Assembly (NCBI RefSeq): GCF_024449095.1
Contig: NZ_CP024628.1
Span: 434,001 to 498,000, forward strand
Reading direction: 5' to 3'
DNA from: Vibrio coralliilyticus
Lineage (GTDB): Bacteria; Pseudomonadota; Gammaproteobacteria; Enterobacterales; Vibrionaceae
DNA: 64,000 bases
Positions 45,596 to 54,036 of the stretch are shown here, piece by piece. Below the pieces are notes generated by a model. That model worked only from the letters and a program-made list of their open reading frames with translations, was not told the origin of the DNA and ran no database searches. The first letter of the stretch is position 1; each line of letters begins with the position of its first letter. The translations under genes were made by a program, and so were the position numbers.

Positions 45596-45949
45596 ATGTT
45601 ACGCGCAACGAATTTTAACCGGACGATGTTATTGGCGAGTGCCCTGAGTTGGCTGCTCGTTTCTCTGATGCCGGTCATAAATGCGCATGGCTCAAACGCT
45701 GGAGTTTGGGCAACGTTATGTACCATCAACGGTTTCGAGCTGGTTCAGGTCGAAGAAGGTAAACCGGAAACTCAGCACGGCAAGCCTTGTCCATTCAGTC
45801 ACTTTTCCTCTTTCCATCAGGATTCACTTCCAACACCACCTTACTTTACACGACAGTTGTATGTGCGTGATGAAGCGTATGCTTTTTTGGCTCTAAGCGT
45901 TCGCTATCAGCTTGCACTCCCACGTGCGCCGCCTTTGTTTATTGCTTGA
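45596..45949 (+). CDS. DUF2946 family membrane-associated protein
   Basis: A 117-residue protein with an N-terminal hydrophobic segment (MLLASALSWLLVSLMPVINAHG), serving as signal or anchor. The DUF2946 cysteine pattern follows: LCTINGFELVQ and GKPCPFSHFSSF. These small proteins often sit next to TonB receptors or PepSY proteins and may handle copper or iron, but function is unproven. GAGAG precedes the ATG at 45596; a longer frame from 45527 would bury the signal. It is followed by a PepSY membrane protein after 129 bases that include a perfect hairpin. Confidence 0.78.
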   Translation: MLRATNFNRTMLLASALSWLLVSLMPVINAHGSNAGVWATLCTINGFELVQVEEGKPETQHGKPCPFSHFSSFHQDSLPTPPYFTRQLYVRDEAYAFLALSVRYQLALPRAPPLFIA

Positions 45950-46024
45950 TATAAAAATAAAATTATTAAATAAGGCATAGCGCCTCACTGTAAAGTCTAC
46001 GTTCAGCAAACACTATTGAATGAT

Positions 46025-46047
46025 CCATTCGGATTGAACCCGAATGG
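46025..46047 (+). other. Hairpin in the DUF2946-PepSY intergenic region
   Basis: CCATTCGG / CCGAATGG, a perfect 8-base stem with a 7-base loop, followed by only TTTT. It may act as a weak terminator or a processing site between the two genes. Confidence 0.45.
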
Positions 46048-46078
46048 TTTTGCTGCGCGCAATAAAAAGGAAATTGTA

Positions 46079-47533
46079 ATGTTGGGTAGTCAAACTCAGA
46101 CTTCACCTAAGGAACCTTCACGCCTATCTTCAGAGAAGGCTCGAATCAAATCACGCTACTTTATGACATGGCGCTGGCACTTTTATGCAGGTCTTTATGT
46201 CATCCCATTTTTGCTTATGCTCAGCCTGACAGGGCTTGTCATGCTGTTTGATGATGAAATCGAACAAGCCAGATATCAGGATGAGTTGATCGTTATGCCC
46301 GAATCTTCAAAAGTTCCTGTGTCTCAGCAGCTAGAAAGCGTTCAAGCTAGTTATCCATCTGGGCAGGTTACTCAGTATATCCCTGCCGCTGCAGCCAACT
46401 TGGTCAATAAGTTCAGTGTGCGTCTTGAAGATGGTACCTCGGTGTTTACCACCGTGAACCCTTATAGTGGTCAGGTATTAGGTGAAATAGATCGCAGTGA
46501 CAGCTGGTATCAGCTTGCGAATGAAATCCACGGAACCTTGTTGGTTGGTCAATGGGGTGATTACTTAATCGAAGTCTCTGCTAGCTTGAGTATCTTACTT
46601 TTGGTAACGGGCATCTATTTATGGTTACCACGGGACAAGGCAAGTAAAGCGGGATTTCTGAAAGTGCGTTTTACATCGGGTACACGCATCTTGATGCGCG
46701 ATCTGCACGCGAACTTGGGTGGTGTGTTGTCGGTTGTGTTGCTGTTTTTTGTCATCTCAGGTTTGGCTTGGGCGGGCGTTTGGGGCAGCAAGCTGGTTCA
46801 GGCGTGGAATACGTTTCCTACTTACTACACTTGGGGCGATAAGCCAGAGTCACTGCTGACTCACGCTGACCTCAACCACGGTAGTGAGGAAGAAATGCCA
46901 TGGAACTTAGAACAGGCTCCGTTACCTGAATCTACGGGGCATGCTCATGGTAGCGAAGATCATGCTCATCATGAACATAGCTCGTATGATATCAGTCAGA
47001 GTATCAGCATCGATTCGATAGTCGAGCAAGCACAACGCCTTGGTTTTACTCAGTTCAATCTCTTTTTACCTCAGTCTGAAACGGGTGTGTATACGCTAGC
47101 AGCGAATTCTATGGCGGGCGACATTAGCGATCCGAGAAAAGACAAAACCACTCACATAGACCAGTACACAGGTGAAGTGTTGGTGGATGTGACATGGGAA
47201 GACTACAGTTTGTTCGCTAAATTTATGGCAGCAGGCGTGTCTTTGCACCAAGGGGATGTCAGCGTGGTTAACAAGATACTCAATGTTTTGTTTTGTGTGG
47301 CGTTCATCGTTATTTCCATCACTGGTATTGTGATGTGGTGGATCAGAAGGCCATCAGGCAAGACTCGAGTCGGTATTCCGCCTCGCTTTGAAAGTGATGG
47401 TATCTGGAAGGTAGGAGCCATTACACTCGCTATGGTTGCAGTCTTTTTCCCGCTAGCAGCGGTGACTATCGTGCTCTTTGGTGTGATTGATTGGTTTGTT
47501 TTCCGGCAGAAAGTGGAAACGTCAGCAGCCTAG
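46079..47533 (+). CDS. PepSY-domain integral membrane protein with His-rich loop
   Basis: A 484-residue protein of the PepSY_TM type: helix after MTWRWHFYAGLYVIPFLLMLSLTGLVMLF, PepSY-like periplasmic parts, a second helix near LIEVSASLSILLLVTGIYLWLPR, then DLHANLGGVLSVVLLFFVISGLAWAGVWGSKL, and two helices near the C-terminus. Histidines in the membrane-adjacent segments (WRWHFYAG, EIHG, DLHANLGG, SLHQG) are typical of this group, some of which are thought to be haem-binding ferric reductases. A periplasmic loop at about residues 288-300 is histidine-rich (HAHGSEDHAHHEH), suggesting metal capture. AAAAAGGAAA before the ATG at 46079 sets the start. Role in iron, copper or zinc handling is inference. 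Confidence 0.83.
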   Translation: MLGSQTQTSPKEPSRLSSEKARIKSRYFMTWRWHFYAGLYVIPFLLMLSLTGLVMLFDDEIEQARYQDELIVMPESSKVPVSQQLESVQASYPSGQVTQYIPAAAANLVNKFSVRLEDGTSVFTTVNPYSGQVLGEIDRSDSWYQLANEIHGTLLVGQWGDYLIEVSASLSILLLVTGIYLWLPRDKASKAGFLKVRFTSGTRILMRDLHANLGGVLSVVLLFFVISGLAWAGVWGSKLVQAWNTFPTYYTWGDKPESLLTHADLNHGSEEEMPWNLEQAPLPESTGHAHGSEDHAHHEHSSYDISQSISIDSIVEQAQRLGFTQFNLFLPQSETGVYTLAANSMAGDISDPRKDKTTHIDQYTGEVLVDVTWEDYSLFAKFMAAGVSLHQGDVSVVNKILNVLFCVAFIVISITGIVMWWIRRPSGKTRVGIPPRFESDGIWKVGAITLAMVAVFFPLAAVTIVLFGVIDWFVFRQKVETSAA

Positions 47534-47541
47534 TACCACAA

Positions 47542-47567
47542 CAAAAAAGGCCACCTATTGGTGGCCT
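47542..47567 (-). terminator. Intrinsic terminator of pyrC (and PepSY gene)
   Basis: A perfect 8-base stem, AGGCCACC / GGTGGCCT, with loop AATA on the minus strand, followed by TTTTTTG in that direction. It lies 20 bases past the pyrC stop. Confidence 0.8.
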
Positions 47568-47585
47568 GATTCACGTATGGCTCGG

Positions 47586-48614
47586 TTACTTTACTGACCA
47601 GTCGATAGTCTCACCAGCGCGAATTGGCACGACAATGTCCTGACCAAATGGCATTGATTCTGCAACTGCCCATTCTTCTTTAGTGAGCGTCACGGTATCT
47701 GAGTTACGCGGTAGACCATAGAAGTCGGGGCCATTGTGGCTCGCAAATGCTTCAAGGTTCTCTAGCTTACCCTCTAGCTCAAACACTTCTGCATAAAGCT
47801 CTAGCGCTGCGTGAGCAGTATATGAACCAGCGCAGCCACACGCTGCTTCCTTCATCCCTTTTGCATGCGGAGCGGAATCTGTACCTAGGAAAAACTTCTT
47901 GCTACCGCTCGTAGCTGCTTCAATCAGCGCCTTTTGGTGGGTGTTGCGCTTAAGAATCGGCAGGCAATAGAAGTGAGGTTTAATTCCACCAACCAACATG
48001 TGATTGCGGTTGTATAGCAGGTGGTGAGCTGTGATGGTTGCTGCAACATTATCGTTAGCGTTTTTAACAAAAGTTGCCGCATCCGCCGTTGTGATGTGCT
48101 CAAGTACGATCTTCAATTCTGGGAAATCATTGACGATGGGCGCCAAAACCGTATCTAGAAACTCTTTTTCACGGTCAAAAATATCGACATCATGAGTCGT
48201 CACTTCGCCGTGGACCAGAAGCAGCATGCCGACTTCCTGCATTGCTTCAAGCACATGGTAGATGTTTTTAGCAGAAGTCACACCAGAATCAGAGTTGGTT
48301 GTTGCGCCAGCAGGGTAGAGCTTGGCTGCCACCACTTTGCCTGAAGCTTTCGCTTTGCGAATTTCATCGGGTGAAGTGTTATCCGTCAGATACAACGCCA
48401 TCAAGGGCTCAAATTGTTCGCTTGGTTTTTCTGCCATGATGCGCTCACGATAAGCGAGTGCCATTTCAGTGTCAGTAACTGGTGGGACTGTGTTTGGCAT
48501 GATTAGCGCTCGACCATTGTAGCGGCTGATGTCGCGGACAGTATCTGTTAGAACATCACCATCGCGTAAGTGAACATGCCAGTCGTCAGGACGAGTGATC
48601 GTAAGTGTTGTCAT
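47586..48614 (-). CDS. pyrC: Dihydroorotase
   Basis: A 342-residue class II dihydroorotase, closing carbamoyl aspartate to dihydroorotate in pyrimidine synthesis. [15 protein letters not shown] carries the first zinc histidines; [13 protein letters not shown] has the lysine that becomes carbamylated; LVHGEVT and LEHITTADA supply more ligands; and [21 protein letters not shown] holds the catalytic aspartate. The ATG at 48614, with GGGAGC upstream, gives a normal length (E. coli 348). A PurR box 63-78 bases upstream of the start indicates control by purines, as in E. coli pyrC. Confidence 0.96.
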   Translation of the reverse strand: MTTLTITRPDDWHVHLRDGDVLTDTVRDISRYNGRALIMPNTVPPVTDTEMALAYRERIMAEKPSEQFEPLMALYLTDNTSPDEIRKAKASGKVVAAKLYPAGATTNSDSGVTSAKNIYHVLEAMQEVGMLLLVHGEVTTHDVDIFDREKEFLDTVLAPIVNDFPELKIVLEHITTADAATFVKNANDNVAATITAHHLLYNRNHMLVGGIKPHFYCLPILKRNTHQKALIEAATSGSKKFFLGTDSAPHAKGMKEAACGCAGSYTAHAALELYAEVFELEGKLENLEAFASHNGPDFYGLPRNSDTVTLTKEEWAVAESMPFGQDIVVPIRAGETIDWSVK

Positions 48615-49108
48615 TATTGCTCCCACCATAATAATAAGTTGTCTGATTGGAGCCTAAGCATCAACGAAAACTGTGAAGGCAAACGCTTACGCTTAGGCGA
48701 CAGGATGATAGTGCAAAGTGCCTTTTAATGCATCTGTTTTTTACTTTTGAAGTGGGTTGGATGAAAGAAAAGGGCTAATCCGTTAACCCTGAAATATCGG
48801 ATTTTCATAATCCGTTATACAACACAACAATGTTTGGAGTACCGCACCTGGGATAATGCGGTAAATCCATACTAGCGAGGTGGTACATTAGAACAAGTTA
48901 ATTTAATGGATTCTTACATAAGGGAGTGGGGTGTTAACAGTTTTCAAGACAAAGACATATTTCGATACGCTTTATGATGAGGTTTCGAGTTAATTATCGG
49001 ATTCACAAAGTTTGAAGTGAATTTTATGATTGGAACTGACATCTTCATGAAACATCTCGTTAGAGAGTCGGGTATAATCGCAGCAAATAACAAAGCTCAG
49101 GATTAGCA
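48615..49108. other. Intergenic region with PurR box and two hairpins
   Basis: Apart from the PurR site, this 494-base gap holds two adjacent hairpins: CGGATT-TTCAT-AATCCG (48798-48814) and TACCGCA-N10-TGCGGTA (48840-48863). It also has a 20-codon GTG-started frame at 48931-48993 with AAGGGAG close upstream. None is strong enough to call as a gene or RNA. Confidence 0.35.
48677..48692. promoter_or_regulatory. PurR box upstream of pyrC
   Basis: AGGCAAACGCTTACGC matches the PurR pattern ANGCAANCGNTTNCNT at all defined positions except the last. It lies 63-78 bases upstream of the pyrC start. Confidence 0.7.
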
Positions 49109-50926
49109 ATGTCAGCTCCAACTCTTTCTCAAATCAACGTTTTCCCAGTTAAATCCTTAGGCGGTATCAGCCAATCTTCTGCTTGGGTAGAAAAGCAAGG
49201 CCTGATGTTTGACCGTCGTTTTATGCTTGCTTTGGCTGATGGTTCCATGGTGACGGCGCGTAAGTATCCGCATATGGTTAAAGTTCCGTCGAGCTTGACG
49301 CCAGACGGTTTAATTTTTGTTGCTGAAGGCAAACCGCCACTTCGCTTAAAGTACTCAGATTTCAAAATGCAGGAAGCTCCTGCTCAGGTATGGAAAGATA
49401 ACTTCACCGCTTATACCACAACGGACAAAGCGGATGACTGGTTCAGCGACGTATTACAACAGAGGGTAGAGTTGCTGTTTTCAGGCGAGCAATCGAACCG
49501 AGTACGAGAGAAAGTTGGGGGTAATGTCAGCTTTGCCGACGGTTATCCAATGCTTGTGATTGGTCAGGGCTCTTTGGACGAACTAAACCGCCGCAGCCCT
49601 GAACATCACTCAATGAACCAATTCCGTGCCAACCTGATTGTTTCTACGACTGAGGCGTTTGAGGAAGATAGCTGGAAGCGAATCCGTATTGGAGAAGTGG
49701 AGTTTGAAGCGGTTAAAGCGTGTGAACGCTGCATCCTGACAACGGTTGATGTCGATAAAGGTGAATTCAGACCAAGCAAAGAGCCACTCAACACACTGTC
49801 TCAGTTTCGAGCGAACGAGCGAGGTGGCGTTTTCTTCGGTCAAAACTTAGTCGCTAAGAATGAAGGTATGATTCGCCAGGGAGATGTGGTGGAAGTCCTT
49901 GAGTACAAAGAGAAAGAGTTCTATCCAGACAACACTCCGGAAAAATTGGTGATGACGTGTGTTGAACGTGAAGAGATTGCTCGTGACTTTGTGACATTTT
50001 GGCTAGAGCCAGAACACGGCACGGCTCCTGTCTACCAACCCGGTCAGCACTTACCGATTTCAGTTGATATCGATGGTGAAAAAGTCGCGCGTCGCTATAC
50101 GCTCTCTTCCAGTCCTTCAAGGCCTGGGCGGTTGGCTATTTCTGTCAAACGTATTGATGGTGGGCGAGTTTCCAACTGGCTGAACGACAATCTGAAAGTC
50201 GGTGATACGTTAGCGTGTGAAAACCCTGATGGCAGCTTCCACCTTGGAGACAAACACGATCAACCCATTTTGCTCTTGTCTGCGGGGAGTGGTGTGACCC
50301 CTATGCTGTCCATGTTGAGGTACCTCTCTGATCACGATCAGGCTAATGATGTCACCTTTTATCACCAGTGTCGTAGCATTGAAGATATCCCATGCAAAGA
50401 AGAGTTGGATAGCTACAAACGTCAACACCCTGGATTGAGAGTCTTGATCGCATTGTCTCAGCCGCCAGTGGATTGGTTCGGCTTAAAAGGGCGTTTGACT
50501 AGCGCGCACTTAAAGCAGATCGAAAATGTTGAGCAAAGGCAGGTCTTTGTATGCGGACCTGATGGCTTTATGGAACAGGCGAAAACTCTCTTGCTGAAGA
50601 AAGGGTTACCGGAGGAGTGCTATCACCAAGAAGCGTTCGGTGTTTCTCAAACCAATCTGCAACCACTTAAAGAGCTTCAGTTAAGTGTTAATGGCAACAT
50701 CTTTACCGGCAATAACCAAAAGCCGTTGTTAGAGCAAGCGGAAGATGCCGGGATAGCTATTGCTCATAGCTGCCGCGCTGGTTTGTGTGGTGCATGTAAG
50801 GTGACGGTTGAGTCAGGCAAAGTTCACCAACCTGATGTTCCAGGACTACAAGATCACGAAAAAAACATGGGTGTTGCTTTAGCATGTTGTTGTATCCCTG
50901 AAACGGATATTGAAGTGGTGAACTAA
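49109..50926 (+). CDS. MOSC (YcbX-like) molybdo-protein fused to a ferredoxin reductase with 2Fe-2S domain
   Basis: A 605-residue fusion. Residues 5-120 are the MOSC N-terminal barrel and about 125-270 the MOSC domain with FRANLIVST and KACERCILTTVD, whose first cysteine (about 204) matches the molybdenum-ligand cysteine of YcbX and mARC. Residues 280-500 are a ferredoxin-reductase module: FAD motif RRYTLSSSPSRPG and nucleotide motif LLSAGSGVTPMLSML, then VFVCGPDGFM. The C-terminal 90 residues are a plant-type 2Fe-2S ferredoxin, SCRAGLCGACKVT plus a final cysteine in ACCCIP. E. coli YcbX has MOSC and ferredoxin only and needs a separate flavin reductase. This protein could therefore reduce N-hydroxylated bases on its own. 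Strong terminator downstream. Confidence 0.87.
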   Translation: MSAPTLSQINVFPVKSLGGISQSSAWVEKQGLMFDRRFMLALADGSMVTARKYPHMVKVPSSLTPDGLIFVAEGKPPLRLKYSDFKMQEAPAQVWKDNFTAYTTTDKADDWFSDVLQQRVELLFSGEQSNRVREKVGGNVSFADGYPMLVIGQGSLDELNRRSPEHHSMNQFRANLIVSTTEAFEEDSWKRIRIGEVEFEAVKACERCILTTVDVDKGEFRPSKEPLNTLSQFRANERGGVFFGQNLVAKNEGMIRQGDVVEVLEYKEKEFYPDNTPEKLVMTCVEREEIARDFVTFWLEPEHGTAPVYQPGQHLPISVDIDGEKVARRYTLSSSPSRPGRLAISVKRIDGGRVSNWLNDNLKVGDTLACENPDGSFHLGDKHDQPILLLSAGSGVTPMLSMLRYLSDHDQANDVTFYHQCRSIEDIPCKEELDSYKRQHPGLRVLIALSQPPVDWFGLKGRLTSAHLKQIENVEQRQVFVCGPDGFMEQAKTLLLKKGLPEECYHQEAFGVSQTNLQPLKELQLSVNGNIFTGNNQKPLLEQAEDAGIAIAHSCRAGLCGACKVTVESGKVHQPDVPGLQDHEKNMGVALACCCIPETDIEVVN

Positions 50927-50945
50927 ACCTAGCTCTATAAAAGGT

Positions 50946-50979
50946 AAAAGCCCCGAATCAATGATTCGGGGCTTTTTTT
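50946..50979. terminator. Intrinsic terminator of the MOSC fusion gene
   Basis: AAAAGCCCCGAATC pairs with GATTCGGGGCTTTT around AAT, followed by more T residues. The arrangement also works on the minus strand. Confidence 0.9.
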
Positions 50980-51087
50980 AGTGTGAATACTTTGTTTCAT
51001 TTGTATTTGGATCGTATTCATCAGTCTGAGCCAACTGACGTGTCGTAACTCAGTGATATAATGATATTAAAAACAATAGGATAGTGT

Positions 51088-51107
51088 AACTGTCCGATCG
51101 GACAGGT
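51088..51107. promoter_or_regulatory. lux-box-like palindrome
   Basis: AACTGTCCGATCGGACAGGT contains a perfect 16-base palindrome, CTGTCCGATCGGACAG. It agrees with the classic V. fischeri lux box ACCTGTAGGATCGTACAGGT at 16 of 20 positions. It sits 109 bases past the stop of a LuxR-type gene that is transcribed toward it. Neither strand has an obvious protein gene directly downstream. Confidence 0.6.
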
Positions 51108-51215
51108 TTTGTATTAAACTTGATACTAAATGGTGGATTAGAGCGAAAAATATAGACATAGCCAATCAAATCGGCTCTGATTATTTAGAACGAAAGTAGA
51201 GGAGACTACTTTCCC

Positions 51216-51938
51216 TTATTGATGTGGTTTAATATGCCCACCGAGTAGGGCTCTTGTCACCGCTTGGCAGCGATTGGTCGCTCCGAGTTTCTTACACGCA
51301 TTACTCAGGTGAAACTTAACGGTTCGTTCAGTGCAATCAACGAGCTCTGCAATTTCTAAAGCACTTTTTCCATCGGCGGCCCAAGTCAGGCATTCAATTT
51401 CCCTGTTAGTTAACATCGCTTGAGAGTGCTTAGTTTGTGAAGTCAAAGGCAAGTGCGGTAAGTTCTGTACAATGAGCGGGATAATCAACTGAGTAAACAG
51501 TAATGCATCAGGGTTGGCGGGGTGAGCAATAACGTCTGATGTGGCGAAACTAAGAATACCCACTTCACCATTTAATCCATGAATGGGGATACTGATACCT
51601 TGTTCTATTCCTTGAATATGCGATAAGGAATAAAGCGCCTGGCTGTGAACATCTATTTGTTTGGCTGATTCCCAAACGCTAGGCATACAGTTTGATGCGC
51701 CAAAATTGCAAATAGGATCAACATACATTAATTCAAGATTGCATGAATCTTTACGACATTCATCCGGAAAGTTATCTACAACGATAAATCGACCATTTTT
51801 AATATGTGGGTCAAACGATACACCAAGTACAAAATACTCGCTGTTTACAATCGTGTTTAACTGATCCAGTAATCTGACCATTGAGTCAATAGAATCAATG
51901 GTTTGGTAGTTATCTATCAGACGTAAAATTTCTTTCAT
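51216..51938 (-). CDS. LuxR-family regulator with autoinducer-binding domain (LuxR solo)
   Basis: A 240-residue protein. Residues 1-165 form an autoinducer-binding domain and 175-235 a GerE-type helix-turn-helix (LTNREIECLTWAADGKSALEIAELVDCTERTVKFHLSNACKKLG), with the E, L and G of the DNA-binding consensus intact. Of the six ligand-pocket positions conserved in acyl-homoserine-lactone receptors, Asp74, Pro75, Trp89 and Gly114 are kept. The tryptophan and tyrosine equivalents are Cys61 and Ser65. No luxI synthase is in view. This is therefore a solo with an altered pocket, which may read a different or exogenous signal. The terminator after it is weak (GAAAGTAG / CTACTTTC). GlpR lies upstream behind its own terminator. 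Confidence 0.85.
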   Translation of the reverse strand: MKEILRLIDNYQTIDSIDSMVRLLDQLNTIVNSEYFVLGVSFDPHIKNGRFIVVDNFPDECRKDSCNLELMYVDPICNFGASNCMPSVWESAKQIDVHSQALYSLSHIQGIEQGISIPIHGLNGEVGILSFATSDVIAHPANPDALLFTQLIIPLIVQNLPHLPLTSQTKHSQAMLTNREIECLTWAADGKSALEIAELVDCTERTVKFHLSNACKKLGATNRCQAVTRALLGGHIKPHQ

Positions 51939-52058
51939 TTAGTGCTATTAACGCCGCTTTTTATTACTTATAACAAATTACATTCGAGTTATGTAATATT
52001 TTTCTCACGTTAAAAGTGAGAGTGGGGAATTTTTAAGCATATTAGTGACAAGAATAGA

Positions 52059-52081
52059 AAAAGGCGCGATATGCGCCTTTT
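52059..52081 (-). terminator. Intrinsic terminator of glpR
   Basis: A perfect 9-base stem, AAAAGGCGC / GCGCCTTTT, with a 5-base loop and further T-rich bases on the minus strand. It abuts the glpR stop. Confidence 0.85.
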
Positions 52082-52083
52082 CT

Positions 52084-52848
52084 TTATTTTACAACTTGAA
52101 GAACAGTGTCGTTTTCTTTGGCGTAGGACTCTATTTCTTTTGGTGGTTTTCTATCGGTAATAATGAGATCAACATCAGCGATAGTGCCTAGCTTTACCAT
52201 AGCATTACGGCCAAATTTACTGTGGTCTACGCCTAGAAATACTGAGCGGCTGTTTTCAATAATTGCACGTTTGACACGAACTTCGTGATAGTCGAAGTCG
52301 AGTAATGAGCCGTCATAGTCAATGCCTGAAATACCTAGAATGCCAAAATCTAGGCGGAACTGAGAGATGAAATCGAGGGTTGCTTCACCTGTGACACCTC
52401 CGTCTTTACCGCGAACTTCACCGCCGGCTAGAATAACCTTGAAATCAGGCTTAGACATTAGAATTGTTGCTACATTGATATTGTTGGTTACGATGCGTAG
52501 GTTATGATGTTTTCCTAGCAGGGCACGGGCGACTGCTTCCGGGGTCGTACCAATATCAATGAATAAGGTTGCGCCATCAGGGATGTGCTTGACCAGTTCC
52601 AGCGCAATTTGGCCTTTTTCCTTCTGATAGGAAATTTGGCGAGTTTGATAAGAGGAGTTCTCGGAACTGGAGGCGATCGTCGCCCCGCCATGATTTCGGC
52701 GAATTTTGTTTTCATCAGCGAGTTCGTTGAGATCACGACGAATGGTTTGCGGACTCACGTCAAAACGCTCGACTAACTCATCAGTGCTAACAAAACCTTG
52801 AGTTTGCACCAGCTCGATGATTTCTTGGTGACGCTTGATGGCTTTCAC
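52084..52848 (-). CDS. glpR: Glycerol-3-phosphate regulon repressor
   Basis: A 254-residue DeoR-family repressor close to E. coli GlpR (252) along its whole length. The N-terminal helix-turn-helix contains FVSTDELVERFDVSPQTIRRDLNELA. The effector domain has FIDIGTTPEAVARALL, VTNNINVA and FISQFRLDFGILGISGID. It represses glycerol-3-phosphate catabolism until glycerol 3-phosphate binds. I start at the GTG at 52848, with AAGGA upstream; the longer frame from 52902 has no such site. The glp structural genes are not adjacent here, so GlpR acts at a distance. Confidence 0.93.
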   Translation of the reverse strand: MKAIKRHQEIIELVQTQGFVSTDELVERFDVSPQTIRRDLNELADENKIRRNHGGATIASSSENSSYQTRQISYQKEKGQIALELVKHIPDGATLFIDIGTTPEAVARALLGKHHNLRIVTNNINVATILMSKPDFKVILAGGEVRGKDGGVTGEATLDFISQFRLDFGILGISGIDYDGSLLDFDYHEVRVKRAIIENSRSVFLGVDHSKFGRNAMVKLGTIADVDLIITDRKPPKEIESYAKENDTVLQVVK

Positions 52849-53037
52849 TAACAATATCCTTGTCTGTTGGAATAGAGCAATTCTACGGTTTGAGGAACGC
52901 AAAGCAATGATTTATGAGCGGAACTGGCTGATTAAGGTTCGTTTTAAGAAAATGTTCACATAAACGAACATAAAAATGATCCATTTTTGAGTTGGGTGCT
53001 TCGGTTGCGATTGTGGCTTTTGGTTTTTGGCGAACAT

Positions 53038-53937
53038 TTATACTGGCTTAACTTTTTGCAGGCTTTGTTCTACCTTCGGCTTTCGTTTTACTTGTGACAG
53101 GATGACGCCAGAGATCACCATAATACCGCCCATCAGGTGGTAACTCTGAATATTTTCTCCTAGCAAAGTAGCCGCTAATGATACGGCGACGACAGGCAGT
53201 AAATTCATGAACATCGCACTCGAATCCGCACCTATAGCATCAATCGCTTTTACCCACATCCAAGGCGCGAGAATCGATGCGGCAATGGAGGCGTAGGCGA
53301 TAAGGGAGAAGGCTCCCTTTGTAGGAGTGAGATGATTACTAGAAAGCCAAAGAGGCGCTAGCATGATGACTGCAAAGATCCCTTGCATATAGATGAGTGT
53401 CCAGTTAGACAAAGGCATCTTCCAGCGTTTTATCAGTACACAGTAAGCTGCGTAGCAACAAGCCGCTAAAACCATCAATGCATCACCTTGAGTCACATTT
53501 TGATGTAAAAAGAAAGCTATGTCCCCTTGTCCGAGCATAAAAGATAAACCTGCAAGTGAAATGACACCACCAATGATGCTTAGAAGAGAGACTTTTTTAT
53601 CGAGTAACGGCACGCTCATAAATACACTGAGAAGTGGTACTAATGAGGTGATCAAAGCCATATTAGATGCAGTCGTAGTAAGGCCTGCGTAATAACCCAG
53701 CGATTGGTTTAACACCATACCTAGCATGGCTAGAAATGCGAGTTTGCTTAAATACGGTTTGATGATAGGCCATTGTTTAATCACTTTCGGTAAGCAAAAA
53801 GGCGTGAGCACTAGCATGGCAAAAAACCAACGAAAGAAGCTCATCGCACTAGGCTCGATAACGGAAGCTGCCATCTTGTTGATGATCGAATTCCCTCCCC
53901 AGATGAAAACGGTAAGTAGTGGAAGTAAGTAGATCAT
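53038..53937 (-). CDS. DMT-family (EamA) permease
   Basis: A 299-residue membrane protein with about ten hydrophobic segments in two EamA repeats (WGGNSIINKMAASVIEPSAMSFFRWFFA and LAACCYAAYCVLIKRWKM). The family exports amino acids, metabolites or drugs. The ATG at 53937 has GAGG upstream. It is divergent from an AraC-type regulator that is the likely controller. Substrate unknown. Confidence 0.86.
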   Translation of the reverse strand: MIYLLPLLTVFIWGGNSIINKMAASVIEPSAMSFFRWFFAMLVLTPFCLPKVIKQWPIIKPYLSKLAFLAMLGMVLNQSLGYYAGLTTTASNMALITSLVPLLSVFMSVPLLDKKVSLLSIIGGVISLAGLSFMLGQGDIAFFLHQNVTQGDALMVLAACCYAAYCVLIKRWKMPLSNWTLIYMQGIFAVIMLAPLWLSSNHLTPTKGAFSLIAYASIAASILAPWMWVKAIDAIGADSSAMFMNLLPVVAVSLAATLLGENIQSYHLMGGIMVISGVILSQVKRKPKVEQSLQKVKPV

Positions 53938-54036
53938 GTGAGCCTCATCTCAAAGTGAACAGTAGAAGTGAGTTTGACAGGTCTGTATGATTGTAGATAT
54001 TTCTTAAAAGACATCGGGCGCGACAGGAAGACAAAT

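Noticed and set aside
51120..51200. A protein-like plus-strand frame just after the lux box, ending at the TAG near 51200
   Set aside because: It has no ATG, GTG or TTG start in frame before it and no ribosome binding site.
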